Shown one piece after another: positions 50,389-62,649 of a stretch of DNA of 64,000 bases. Below the pieces are notes generated by a model. It worked only from the letters and a program-made list of their open reading frames with translations. It made no database searches and was not told the origin of the DNA. Where the stretch lies: the NCBI GenBank assembly GCA_003342815.1, contig PTEX01000060.1:1066244-1130243 (forward strand), in the 5' to 3' direction. The stretch's first letter is position 1; each line of letters starts with the position of its first letter. The stretch comes from Eudromia elegans (Eukaryota; Chordata; Aves; Tinamiformes; Tinamidae). A program made the translations under genes and the position numbers.

Positions 50389-50982
50389 TCAGTGAAAGTC
50401 CAGGACTTGGAGAACGGAGAGATGCAGCAGGGATCCTTTGAGACCGAGTGATATGGGCTTTGTTTCCAGAAGTGGGAGGCTGGAGGTCATTGTATGGAGC
50501 AACCCTCTGTCTTTTTGTGAGCAAAGTTCTTCTCTGCTGCTGAAGAAAACCGAGAGGCATGGTGTGAAGCAGAGATACAGCTGTGAAATGGCTATAGATT
50601 TACAAGCTAATGAGTAGTTTTTCAGGCCTGCTGAGTGCCCAGAGCTTCTGTTCTCCTCAGGGGAGTTGCAACTGTAGAAAATCAGGCCACTGCTTTGGTT
50701 GCCTAAATAAAGATTGAGTTTCCTGGCTGTTATGAGCCTCAATTTCTGCATACCCATGAAAAGAATAACAGTCCTCCAGTAAAATATTGCTACTGAGAAT
50801 TCCCTTACTTTTCTCTGTACTGCAAAACACATTGACTGGGAACCTATTGGGGAAGAGCAGGGAGAGGATGGAAACCAGCCTCCTGTCCAAGCACACACCT
50901 CTATCACTGACCCTGCCGTGGTCTTCTGATCAGTATAAGGCATATCCAAGGAGAGAATGAGGGAAGGAGGGCATATAGCCAT
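50389..50982 (-). other. 197-codon open frame, probably chance
   Basis: This is the longest open frame in the window. The translation is Ser/Leu-rich, with no signal peptide, transmembrane pattern, zinc-finger or catalytic motif I recognise. Its plus strand contains AAAATCAGGCCACTGCTTTG and GGTTGCCTAAATAAAGATTG (about 50675-50715), which look like an ancient repeat, so part of the frame lies over repeat DNA. I do not regard it as a gene, but record it because of its length. Confidence 0.3.
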
Positions 50983-52319
50983 GCAAAGAGCATGCGTGGG
51001 GGGACAGGTGAAGAACAGGGCCTGTTAAAAGCAAAAAGGGAGCAGAGAAAATAGGTCGTACAGAGCACTGGGGAGAAGACGGGTCTTCAGGAGCTAGGGA
51101 TGAGGACGAAATCTTGATAGTAGTCGGGAAAACTTGCTGTCAATACTGGCAAAGAGAAAGCAGAAAAAAAATCAACAGCACTGTCTTTCAGTCTTTATCA
51201 GTACCTTTTCTATAGGTATCCAGGTGCACAGTTTCTAATAATGCTGAAAAGAAACTTACAGAATTGCCCAGGTCTTTAAAAGTGGGCAAAATACTCTCCA
51301 TTGATTTTTCTGTATTTTGACGTTAATATACTGTATGCCACTTGACTAATGGCATCATTGTAATGAACATACACAAGTGGGGAAAATAAAAGCTGAGAGA
51401 TCATCCAGCCATAATTAACTCTCCTTGAATTCCAGGTGCTTGTGAATGGAACTATACTGGAGCAAAGAAGTATGTATTCATTACTACTGTTAGCTAATAG
51501 AGTATATTTTTTCCTCCTGGTAACAAAATCTAAGGAGACTGAGGTCATATAAATATGTCTGGTGTAATAAATGAAGCACAAGACAGATTGGGCTAGAAGG
51601 CAATCTGCATTTCAGCTGTTTTACAGCATTTCCATCATGGGGAATCTGGTGATTTTTAGACTAATATTTTCATTCTCTGATATGATACATGTATTACATT
51701 CCTTGTCTTATTTTAAAAAAGCACATAACCCGAATCAAAAGGTGATAGAAGGTTGTTTGTTTGCTTTCCCACTGATCTCACCAAAATACCTACTTGAGCA
51801 TAGATTAATGTTATTATTGTTGTTGCTATTCATTTTGTTTTTGTATGTCATCCAGTTCAAGGTTAGTGTTTTATCTATAGAAAGAATCACAGTGACAAAA
51901 TGCAAAACCTTCCTTTTTTCACTGTAATTCTTGGATTAGAAGTTTGGCCAGTGCCCACTGCCAGTTTGGCTGCCATCTCCAGCTCAGCTGTCACTACGAC
52001 CTGGATCATCTGACCTGCTCTGCAGCACCAAATCCATCTGATCACACAAACAGAGCTTCAGAGGGCCCGACAACTATTGTTAAGACTCCAAGTTCCCAGA
52101 GTCAATGGATTTTATAAAGTCTGACACCAAGGCTCATACGGTGCTCCTGTCCCTTCCTTGTCAGAACAGGCAGTAGATGCCTATCTCTATTTTGATCAGA
52201 GAACAGTAAATGCAAACTCTGCCACAGAGAGCTGGTTGCTTTCAGTTGATTGTTTTTTTCCCAGGAGAAAAATGAGACTTCAAATAAGTAAAGTAATCAA
52301 ATATTTGTGGAGAAGAAAG
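50983..52319. other. Non-coding sequence
   Basis: No gene or repeat recognised. Frames of about 100-118 codons at 51276-51581 (-) and 51571-51927 (+) are AT-rich, hydrophobic by base composition and lack motifs. Confidence 0.5.
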
Positions 52320-52567
52320 GACAGGAGGGAACGAGTCGAGAGGACTGACATCAGAAGATGTTTTCTTAACAGTGAGGGTGACAGAGCACTGGAACAGGCT
52401 GCCCAGAGAGGTGGTGGAGTCTCCTTCTCTGGAGATCTTCCAAACCCGCCTGGACATCACCCTGTGCCACATGCTCTAGGGGACCCTGCGTGTGCAGGGG
52501 GGTTGGACTAGATGACCTCTACAGGTCCCTTCCAACCCTAGCCATTCTATGATTCTATGATTCTATG
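52320..52567 (+). mobile_element. CR1: CR1 LINE 3' end, 5'-truncated
   Basis: From TTTTCTTAACAGTGAGGGTG the sequence follows the avian CR1 3' region: GAGCACTGGAACAGGCTGCC, CAGAGAGGTGGTGGAGTCTC, CTTCTCTGGAGATCTTCC, GGTTGGACTAGATGACCTCT, AGGTCCCTTCCAACCCTAGC. It ends with about three ATTCTATG units at 52545-52567. It is among the better-preserved CR1 copies here, so probably among the younger. A plus-strand frame of 117 codons (52158-52511) overlaps it and is not a gene. The left edge is approximate. Confidence 0.96.
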
Positions 52568-54059
52568 TTACTGTTCACCTAAATGAGGTTTATGTGCTAC
52601 TCTAGGAGCACAAGAGAAATCTCTGTTTTGTCATGGCAGAAAACAAAACCACCTGCTAAAAACTTTAAAACCATCCTCTGAATTTAGAATGTCTTCATTT
52701 TTAATCTCTACATCTGGAATGACCCCAAGGATGCAGATTTTCCAAGGCTGGCTTTGCAGCTATGGAGGAAAGTCTCAATTTGGAAAACGAAGTTTTTGGA
52801 GAGAGAAAGAGTTGCTTTTCGGGAAACTTAGCTCATATTCTTGGAACGCAAAGATATCAAATGGAAATATAAAAAAAGAAAATATCTTTCCACACCTATT
52901 TCTACTGAAGCATAGTTATTTAGTCCGGCCTATAATAAAAGTGTTAGGGAAGAGATGCCCTTTAATTGTTACTGCAAGGTCTTAAATTGACAAGCCTTAA
53001 AGGGTGAAGACTGACTCTTTGATCTTAAAAAGCCTGAAAATAGGGAGCTTTACTCTTTTCAAATAATTTCAGGTAATTGTAAGTAATCCGAATTGAGACT
53101 TATGGCTGCAGGGCTTTGCATAAATGATTCACATTTGAAGAAGCTCTGAATAAACATGAATTCTGATTTTAGAGGTGTATTAGACACTTTCGGTAAACTT
53201 AGGTTAACCCTCTGAGGCTAATGCAAGAGAGGGCACGCCCGCTCTGAAAGGGCATCAGAGTATTGTAGAAGGTGGGAAGGATAAAGCAAGATGCTGTGGC
53301 TAATCTTTGTGTATTGGTTTCACTCAGATCAAATACTGCTCTATTTTTTTTTTGAACCCAGGGCAATGGACAAGTCAAGGAGCATGATTTAATGAGCTAA
53401 TGTCAGCAGGAAGGGATCTTGGAGGGATTTGTGGGGCTTGACTCGCTGAATGTTGCAGAGTTGGAAATGAGGATGTAGAACGCCTCAATATCCACCTTGC
53501 AGAGTGTGAGAGTGATGTTCAGCATGCATGATTTTTGCAAACAGCCTGCCTGCAGCTCTTCAGTGCTGGGATCAGGCAAAGACCTGGTGTTCAAACAGCA
53601 TGATCTCTGTGATGCAATGCCTTTGGGTCTGCAGAGGCTTGATGAAACAGAATCAGTGAGCCTTCAGGGAAAAACACTGCCTCAGTCATAATTCCATTTA
53701 CAGAGATGGCCCTGAAAGCTTGTCAGTGTTTTAAAGCAGACACCTGTGGTTAGTTCTGTCCTCACAATCGCTTCTGGATTCTCTGTAGGAAATGACTTGA
53801 CCTGGTATAAAGAGGTATTTATCAACCCTTAATGCTCCTGTCGAACTCAATACGCAAGACAACACAAGCGCTTGAAAGCTGAACCTCGCTGCTGGGGCTG
53901 ACAGACTTTGACACATCTAGCTGCCAATCTCCAACTCTACATAAGGCTGTGAAGGTTGCCACTGCTACAACATACTAGAGGAGTTAAAGTCTGTGTGCAA
54001 GGCTGAGATATGCATATTGGCTCAAAATGAGATGTAGCATTTGTGATAGATCTATAAGA
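52568..54059. other. Non-coding sequence
   Basis: No repeat or exon recognised. The 98-codon frame at 52689-52985 (+) has no motif I know. Confidence 0.5.
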
Positions 54060-54300
54060 ACATGAGTGGTATGAAGATGATAAACAGAGAGTGTGTCATC
54101 ATTTTCTTTCCCAATATGAGAATTAGAGAACATCAAAGGAAACTTGCAGACAAAACCATCAGAAAGACTCTTCACACAAAGCGTAGCTAAGCTATGGCAC
54201 TCTTTGTCATAAATGTCATGGATGCATCAAGAAGAAATGAGTTAAAAACAGGGATAAGATAATGAAGGGATGGACAAGAAAACCAGAGATATCTCTTCAA
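54060..54300 (+). mobile_element. Ancient CR1/L3-type LINE 3' fragment
   Basis: The order CCAATATGAGAATTAGAGAA, CATCAAAGGAAACTTGCAGA, AGACTCTTCACACAAAGCGT, AGCTAAGCTATGGCACTCTT and TGTCATAAATGTCATGGATG follows the 3' region of older CR1/L3 elements ('aatacaagaactagggggcatc ... cttcttcacacaacgcacagt ... ctgtggaactctttgccagaggatgttgtg'). It is more diverged than the avian CR1 ends at 52320 and 45297. Confidence 0.75.
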
Positions 54301-57300
54301 TCTTAAAAAACACCTGAGTTTATAGAGTGTGAATGTTTTCAGGGAAGTATCAAGGAAATGCTTGTCCTGTCTTTAAGCTGTCACCAGGCATCCATCTCTG
54401 CCCATTGTCTTCAACAGAACACTAGATTAGAATGAACCTTTGCTCTTACTCAGCCATCTCTAACATAACTCTAAGAAAAAAAGATGCCTCTCAATGGTTT
54501 CTGATGCAATAACTGAGATTGGATGGTGTTAACCTCATCAGAAGAAGTGGGGAGGCACCATCTTACACACCACAGCTCAGTCAAAGGGTTCCATCTGATA
54601 GGTCCTGGAGTCGGTGAAGGGTCAGTGGTACGATGCAAATCAAGGATTAAGTCCTGTGTCCAGTAGACAGATGCAACCATAGGAAACTCACAGAACTGTG
54701 TCTGAGCAAAAAAGGAACCTGAAATCCTGCAGACTACATCTAATTTCTTGTGCAAAATTTGTGCGTTTTCTTTTGTGTATACTATTTTTTTTTTTAAGAG
54801 CTGTAGAAAGTTCTAATTCCGTCCCTACGCATCTGGATTTTGGAAACTATTTTATGTATTTTTATGTTTTTGCAAAGAATTTAGTCTCCTAATTATGACA
54901 TCCACTTCTGAATCAGATGGAGAACACATGAGGGACACCCAGCACAGCAGCTACTTTAAATCAGTTCTTCACTTGAAGATAATTAAGATAACTGGGCTGG
55001 GGAGATGAATCTGGTTCTAAAGCCTTCAAAGAAGGCAAGTTTGCTTTGTTGCCTTGAGGAAGAGATTCCAAATTTCTCTATGGAATCCAGGAAAAAACAA
55101 CAAAAACAAAAGCTCATTTTACTTCAGGTTGAAATTGGGTCTCTAAAAACAGCTTTGTATATGAAGCAGAGGGATTTTTTAATATAATTTTGTTGTCTGT
55201 TTTAATTTTTCTTAATTTATTTTACGGCTGATTAGCAATGTTCAAATTTTAAAATTGACCAGATATGATCTTTTCTTGGAGAAGGGGAAGAGGAGGGGAA
55301 AAAATGGTTTAGGGAAAATTTTAGACCTGAGCAATCAACTGCTTTGTGTTGTGGGGCTGAAAGGGATGTACAGAGAAGGCTGGATTAGTAGCTGTGGACA
55401 TGGCTAAATGTAGGAAATTTCAAGAGAAAAACCAAGACTAGCAGCTGTGCTTCCTGTCCTTGCAATTCAGTTAAGGAATTTGATTTGAATTGCTTCTGAT
55501 ATAGACTAAAGAAACACTGAAGTGCTTTAAATGAAGCTATGGATTTAGACAACACTCCAAGCCAATTACACCGTCTCTGTCTGAGGAGCGGTAATTTGCT
55601 AAAACTCTTGCAACTCTAGCCATAATCTAATGTTTCTCCTTCTTTGCACACCCTAAATCAAATCTGTACAGATAAAAAGGCATTAAGGATGAACTGAACA
55701 ATATTTCTGAGTAGCTGCAATTTCTTTATTCACTGCAATGTGACTGAAGCGAGGGGGTGTTTCCAGTGAAACCCCTGGGCAGTCTTTCTGGTGAATTATA
55801 CGTACTGGTGAACAGGTTTAGAGCATCCAACCTGTAGTAAGAAATGGAAGCAAGAGGAATTTGTGAAGTATTTGGTGGAAATCTGAGTGGCTGAGAAAGC
55901 AGTAAGGTAAGGCAAGAGGAGGAAGCTTCCGAGTGAACATTCTGGAAGATAAAACAGGCACGTTTAAGAGAGATGTTTTTGCATCACTGAATCAAAGATT
56001 TCTGTATGCTTCTTTTTTCCCTAAAAAGCAAAGACAAATCAGCTGACTGGAGGCAGATTATTGCTCAGCATGTGTATTTTGCTATTCAATTCAGTTATTT
56101 ATGTATCTATAAAAATGTCATAAATCTGGAGTAGGCTAATTATTAATCTACAGCTTCTTGATATTCCCAGTATCATTCAGTACATCAGAAAAAGACACAA
56201 CTGTTTTCTTAAAATATTTCACACTTCGTTTCAGAATTGTCAGCTTTCTATGTATCCTCAAGGGCAATCTCATTACAGTTGTATTTTTGTCTGTAATGTC
56301 AAGAAATAGGAAATTTCCGTAAGATTCAGATGATGCTTATAAGGCATTTTTTTACACTTACTTACTGGAAGGGAAAATTTATTTACATCATTTTTTTTCT
56401 AACAAAAGAATCAAACAATGCCTGTCATGTTAGCCATCAAATAAACCCAGCCCTTGTAAAAGGAGTGAGAATATGAAAAAGGCCTGTGGCATAGAGTTGC
56501 TGTTCGCCCTCTGAAATCTAGCCTGAACATTATTACATCTCAGTGAGTCCATTTTTTTATTATAATACAACTTAGGACTCTAGAAGCTCTTGATACTTCA
56601 GGGTGTTAATGCAGTGAGGGTAAGCCTATGTAATGCAATATTAAAACATAAAAATAAATATACAGCTTTTCTGTGTATTGAAGTTGCATTCTCAGATTTA
56701 TCCTCATGTCCTTTTCAAAATCCTGCTCAATTAAATAAACTAAAAGTTTACCGATACATGCTAAATTTGCTAAAACCATCTTTGTCTCAGGTCTGAATTG
56801 GGGACATCACTGTTACTGTTTCAGCTGTCTATGTTTGTGTGTATGTTTTCAAATATCTCTATATAAGATATACATTTGCTTTTAAAACTGAAACTGAGAA
56901 TAGTTTTATAGCTTGTTGGCTGGGGGTGTACAGGCATCAAGCAGATATACTGGATTCCAGTACTTGCATCACTTTATATTGAAATATTTTTTAAGAACAG
57001 AATTTTTTGTTCATTTTGGGCATGTGCCATGACCACTAGTCTTTATTCTGTGAATTATCTTTAACTTCTCATGGAAATCTAGGCTGTAGAAGTGTTAATC
57101 TCCTCTCTCTAAATGAGTTTTCCCAATATTTCCAAAACTTTCAGTCTCCACAGATGAAACATATTGTTGGACTTCATTTGTTGTTTTCTATTCTTTTGGT
57201 GTTAGGATTTCAGAAGAGTCAGAGTCATAAGATAATTTGGGTGTGATTTATTTGTTAATTTATTATATTCATTCACCAGGATGTGAATTCCAGCAAATAG

Positions 57301-58482
57301 TTGGAAGGCACACGGTGGCTGAATAAAGGAAGAATAATGAAATTAGAGTCAAAAAAAATAGCCTGATCCTAATTGACTCAAGGAGAAATTTTGTGGTGCC
57401 ATTTTGGTAGCATATATTTCATGTAGAAGGAAGCATAGTAAAGCCTAATATCTGGAAGTTAAAGTTAAATAAATTTGAATGGGGAAATTTCTAAAACAGT
57501 TTAAAGAGTAATTAAAATTAGGGGAGGATTAAGCTAAAGATGAAAACAAGTAACTTGATTCTTTTCACATGAATTGTAGGTCTCAACTCATGCAACAGTC
57601 AGAGGAGATTTTGGCTTGATTCAGTCATCTTCATGGAGGTGTGCAGAGCCATTTGATATGTTTTGCCTGTCCTCTGTTGCTGCTGAAGGCTGACGGATCT
57701 CCCATAGAGCTTGTGTTTTATCTGCCAGACTTGCTAATAAGTTCTGGGTATCCTAGGGTAATTGATGAGATCTACAACTCCACTGCTCATCTCATGTGCA
57801 GATGTCTACAGGTGGAGACTTGTAAATGCTTTAATATAGAGTTGACTCCTCCCCTGATGGTCAGAAGAGTCACCTAAATAATTCAGATATTCTACACATT
57901 ATTTCTTCAGAAAAACTTTAATGAAAAAGATAATAAGAGACCTGTTACAGAAACAATGGATACAATTGTGTGGTATGGTTTATTTGAAGCTCTTGTTAAA
58001 TTATTTTACTGATCCTTACCCTGGCATTAAAAATTTATGATATATAAATTATACAAATTTACTTGATTACATATTAAAAGAAGAAAAATATCCAAATTAT
58101 GATAAGATGCAAAGCAATTAAAAAGATAAGAATGTTATTTAATGATAAGTGAAATCAATAGCCTGACTTTCAGAAAATAGAGAAACTTTTTAAAGAACTT
58201 TTTTATGAGAGAAATATTCTATTAACTTATGTGAATTCTGATTGTAAAATTACATACTTCTTCAGTTTTATACAGCTCAGGTGTCTATTTTACATGTGAC
58301 GTGGAAATACTTTCTAGATTTGTGTATAAATAGCTCTTTAAACTTGTATAATATGTAGGTATTTCAGATTCCCATTCCTCTAGGGTCTCTACAGTAAGAA
58401 AAAAGTCTTTTCCTTTCTTTCTCTTTACAAAGCTCTGGTACTGCATAAGGACCAACAATTTAATGGAAATTTCAAAACAACT
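54301..58482. other. AT-rich non-coding sequence
   Basis: I see no gene, RNA or clear repeat. Short frames lack motifs. There are T-rich runs near 54785 and 56390. Confidence 0.55.
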
Positions 58483-58526
58483 TCCATACGTGCATGTATG
58501 GTTCCACCTGTATGGTGGAACATGCA
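58483..58526. repeat. Compound hairpin
   Basis: CCATAC-6 bases-GTATGG (about 58484-58501) sits beside GTTCCACC (58501-58508) and its exact complement GGTGGAAC (58514-58521) around a 5-base loop. An outer pair TGCAT (58491-58495)/ATGCA (58522-58526) extends the second stem across a bulge. Confidence 0.7.
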
Positions 58527-58989
58527 GGTCCTATATGGGTCAAATATGAAGAATATTGCATGTGAAAAAGGCATTTCAAACCACTAGAAAGCAGTTAAAT
58601 TAAAATAAATTTTCTTGGGATCATGTGAAGCCATGGCTGCAAACCATGGTTCTCTGTCCAAGTTTTGTGTCTCTATCTCCTTCTGCTGAACCATAACAAG
58701 TACTTTCAAAGGACTGGAAAAATTTCTGTAATAATAAGACATGATTCCTGCAACCTCAAAAGTAACACAATTGTTTACATTCAAAGTTTTGAAAGCCATT
58801 CGACAGCTGTCTGAGAACAAATTGTTTTTGATCTTGAGGATTAAATTTGTTCGCTTCTGGTAATGAGCATTAAAAATAGAAATATAGATATTAACTTCAG
58901 GCATCCATATAGATCATATATAAAAATTAAAGACCAGATGGAGGCCTGCCATCTTTCCACAGGTCGTTACGGTCCAATGCTTTATTAGC
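58527..58989. other. AT-rich non-coding sequence
   Basis: A 106-codon minus-strand frame (58584-58904) has no recognisable domain. Nothing else is seen. Confidence 0.5.
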
Positions 58990-59250
58990 ATAAGACACAT
59001 GACTCTGTAGAATCAGGACCTATATAATTTTTATTTGAAGGAAATATGTCTCAGAATTCTGTGCTTATTGCATGTGTATCCACTCCTTTGTCCAAGGCAA
59101 TATGAAAATGAGAAAAAAAGAAGACAGTTGTGGTCCTCAAGTGCTTACAATCTAAACAGAGCACAGCACCAGGAAATACTGAACCCGTATTTATGGCCAT
59201 GGCCAGGACACAGTAAGTTGCACAGCAAACTTATTGTTGATGAATTTTGC
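58990..59250 (+). mobile_element. Amniote MIR/SINE-like relic
   Basis: Reads AGAATCAGGACCTATATAAT, GTGGTCCTCAAGTGCTTACA, ATCTAAACAGAG and AGGACACAGTAAGTTGCACA. This order matches a common amniote repeat ('ggatcagggcct ... cagtccctgccccaaagagcttacaatctaaacagac ... aagtgacttgc ... cacagcaag'). The CTTACAATCTAAACAGA match is the clearest part. Subfamily not determined. Confidence 0.6.
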
Positions 59251-60404
59251 AATCTTAGATTTTAGAGTTTTATAAGCTCTTAGAGTTTTAAAGAGGAAGA
59301 AGGAATCTGATGTATAGGTATGGGTATAGGTAATCTTTAAGTTAGCTTCTCCCAAGTAAGAGATGCTTTAGAGGACAAAGCACAAAGTGTTTCCTTTGAA
59401 ACATGGTGTCCATAGCTGTTTTTCCTCTCAGTTCTGAATGAGTGCTAATGAGCAGTTTGGGGACAGAGAGTATTTAAGTGTTTGGAAATAAAGAAAGGCA
59501 AATGACAGCACTATGTGCCAGTTAAAGGAGCCATGCAGTGGTGCTCTGGGGAAATAACAATTTAGAGAATAATCTTTTCAGTAGAACTCAGGTTGGATAT
59601 TTTTCAAGGTGCACGCATCCTGCAGAGAATATCTTCTGGGGTAATTCAGATAGGAAAACAAAACTGTGTGAGACTTGCAGGAGCAGATTGTGCTGACTAT
59701 AGTGGTATTCTCAGTAATGGTGGAGGAAACTTATTCTCTCATTTAATTTTGTTCCAACTTTTACCTTAAGCCTTCTCATCAATATTAATGTTGTGTTATA
59801 TCAGTGTGTCTAAGAATATGATAAATATCTAGTGACTGATTACAAAATAATGAGTGCTTGGATATATAGACATCAACACTTGGATTCTAAGTTTGAGATA
59901 GTCAGCGGAGAATGACTTTTACTTCTCAAGACAACAATTCAACCTTGAAACAACCTCTAGGCAACCTCTTTCTCACTGATGGATAAATACTGAATGCAGG
60001 ATGGATGGCTGATAGACACCCAGTTTGTCAACTCTAAATTCAACTGAAATGTAACTATTCCAAAGTGTTCCTAATGGATTTCTTTCAGACTTCTAGAGCT
60101 GTATTTCTTAGAGCTTTTATTCTGCTTCTGGATGATTCTTTACTCTCCTTTTTCTTTTTTCATTCTAAACATCAAAATCACTCACAGATGAAGAGTTTTG
60201 TTTTCAAAGTTTCATTCTGCAAAAGAAAAACTAAAAGCTCATCTGTGAGAAGTCACGAGTCAGAAAGTCAAGATCTGCTAAACCGAAAGAACCATAAATA
60301 AATGATATATCTAGATACCTATCTTTCTAAGCTTCCCTGGTTAGTGGTCCACAATTGTTACTGAGTTTTATTGGCTGACATACTTGTATGAAAACACAGA
60401 ATAA
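59251..60404. other. AT-rich non-coding sequence
   Basis: No feature recognised. Frames in 60065-60301 are short and lack motifs. Confidence 0.55.
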
Positions 60405-60455
60405 ATCACCGAATCAAAGAATGAGGCTGGAAGGGACCTCTAGAGATCATCTAGG
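60405..60455 (-). mobile_element. CR1: CR1 LINE extreme 3' end
   Basis: GAATGAGGCTGGAAGGGACC, then TCTAGAGATCATCTAG, is the reverse complement of the CR1 terminal sequence, preceded by degenerate tail units (ATCACCGAATCAAAGA). Only about 50 bp remain, so it is a severely truncated insertion or a remnant after deletion. The flanking 78-codon plus-strand frame (60388-60624) overlaps it and is not a gene. Confidence 0.85.
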
Positions 60456-61091
60456 GTTGTCATCTGGTGCTTTGACTTGCACTGCTCCTTGCCTCACCCT
60501 AGTAGCTACTCAGGCTGCCTCCAGCTGCTGTGAAAATATTCTTGGTATTTTATATCTTAAAAAATGCAAGAGAAGCATGGAGAACTTACAGAAATTTCTC
60601 TTCTCACTGGATATTTCCAATTAGTGTTTTTTTTTTTTTTTCTGCTCTCGTAGGGAGAATTCTTATATGAATCTCCTCTTCTTCATCTTAGGGTCTCAGG
60701 TAATTTGCACTCCACTATGTGAAGTTAATGCGCTCAGCTTAGGATGACCACCCACCCCATACACATCTAGAATTATTTGGCATCAACTTCTATATCAGGC
60801 TATTGCCAGAATATTTTTTTTCCATTTTAAGAGGCCCTTTTTAACAGAAATATTAGCCACAATGATTCACACAATCTAAGGTGCACCTATCAGTCCTTTT
60901 GTGTTTCCTCATAGCTCCACGGGAGAATGACAAATTGCTTTTCCATCTCCAGCTCCCCTCCTTCTTCTTGGGATGGAGTGAGGATATAGAGGTGCTCTGT
61001 TTTGCTTTCTGGCCTTGGCTACCTGTCTGCATGTGACCACTGTTGTTATTCCTATGTCTCATATCCTCTTCTTTTCTATCTGCTTCTCACA
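60456..61091. other. Non-coding sequence
   Basis: No feature recognised apart from a T run at about 60627-60640. Confidence 0.55.
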
Positions 61092-61115
61092 TGCCAAGAC
61101 AACTATGTCTTGGCA
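61092..61115. repeat. 10-bp perfect hairpin with 4-base loop
   Basis: TGCCAAGACA (61092-61101) is followed by ACTA and then TGTCTTGGCA (61106-61115), its exact reverse complement. The stem contains TGCCAA/TTGGCA, a nuclear factor I half-site-like word in inverted orientation. Role unknown. Confidence 0.8.
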
Positions 61116-61925
61116 GCTAGTATATTGTGCATATCTTCAAAATAAAACATGAAAGTAGTTGACCTTCCATGAGTAACAAAGCAAGAACAGTGCCAAGATA
61201 TCCTGATTCTTATTCATACACTTAAACTACCAGTCTGCCCTTGCTGCTACCAATCACTCATGGTATTACATGATAAATATTTGTTAAACAAAGTCTAGCT
61301 CATTGTCTGGGTCACACATTGCCTATCTTGTAGATAACAATTGTCAAAAGTGACAAAGAGGTAGATGGGGAAAATGCAGGTACAGTAGGTATTTATTTGT
61401 GTAACTTTCAGTGGATAATGAAATTAAATAATTATGAATATGTAATTTTGTTAATCACTAAATATATTTACATAATCCCTTTTTCTCACAGTGATTATAG
61501 GATTTCTGTGGCAAGACTTACTTTGAAGCAGCTTATTATTTATCTCCCCATTTGGTATTTCATTTTTCAGTACAGTTGGGTTTTATTTCTGATTTTCTCT
61601 TGCATATACAATCACATCATTTCCTAAGCAGCACTGCTCAAAGCTGGGAAGCACTCTGAGGATTTAGATTTACTGTGTGTACTGGAGTTTTAAGCTTTAT
61701 GCAAAATTATTTCCTATCAGTATGGAATATCCCTGCACACTTTTAAAATAAATTGGCAGTTTCCAAGAGCTTCTACAGTTTACAGGAGTTGACAGAGTAA
61801 AAGAAACACAGTATAAATGGTTGTGCTTTGTTCTCCTTCACGCCTGTGTTTGTAGTGTCGACACATTGCTTTTGAGCTCTTGAAGAGAGTAGGGCAAGTA
61901 ACTTGTAGTAATTCACTCCATAAAT

Positions 61926-61962
<37 letters not shown>

Positions 61963-62591
61963 CTGTGTTGGCAGATAGATTATAGAGCTTAGGCAACAGG
62001 GAGCTCTGCAGTTACTCCTGTATGCCCCTGAATACCCAGCAGTGATAACATAGCTCCTGCCCCACAATGTAACAATAATGGGACATTAATGGCAACAACA
62101 GTTCTTTAGTATGCTTTTCCCCTGATTAATTTATCTAGGAGTGATATAAATGTATGTTTTCCTTGGAAGATGAAATGTTTCATGTTTTAGGATCCTTTTT
62201 CATTTTGTTTCTTATAACTGTTCCTACAACTCTTTTGAAAGACGAACTAGTAATGCACCCCAGTCATTGTTCATCTGGGGTTTTTCCCACTCAAGAGTTA
62301 GGTTTACACTAATGACTTTCAGTGAAATAGCAATCAACCATCTCTGTGCAACAGATTTCACCTAAACCCTGTTTTAATTTACACAGGTTTGTTCATGTCA
62401 AGGGAATAATTCCAGTTTACCCTATGGTAACTTTAATCAGCTTATAAATACTAAATTTATCACTTAGGATTTCATAAAACTCCATTTTGTGAAGCTACTT
62501 CAGCAATTAACACAAATATAGAGGAAGTCTTAAACTGGGATTTTTACCTGTGTATCTGTCTTGAGCTTTATTTACTTTTTTTTCTCCCCAG
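61116..62591. other. Non-coding sequence
   Basis: AT-rich with a 30-base poly-T at 61933-61962. No gene or other repeat recognised. Confidence 0.55.
61933..61962. repeat. Poly-T run (30 T)
   Basis: The longest uninterrupted homopolymer in the window, with no recognised retroposon body beside it. Its length in the assembly should be treated as approximate. Confidence 0.95.
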
Positions 62592-62649
62592 ATGAAAGCA
62601 ATGTTAAACTTCCAAGGGCACTGTGGTGCTGTGCTTAGAAGGCTTAAAA
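62592..62649 (+). other. Weak exon candidate
   Basis: A strong acceptor-like run (ACTTTTTTTTCTCCCCAG) ends at 62591. The next 58 bases read MKAMLNFQGHCGAVLRRLK in one frame and meet AAAA|GTAAAT, a moderate donor. The frame stays open past the donor to about 62810. No family is recognised. A single good acceptor is weak evidence on its own. Confidence 0.2.

Noticed and set aside
52158-52511. 117-codon plus-strand frame as a gene
   Set aside because: Its second half is the CR1 3' region and its first half has no motif.
61933-61962. Poly-T as the reverse of a retrogene poly-A tail
   Set aside because: No processed-gene or SINE sequence is recognisable on the side where the body should lie.
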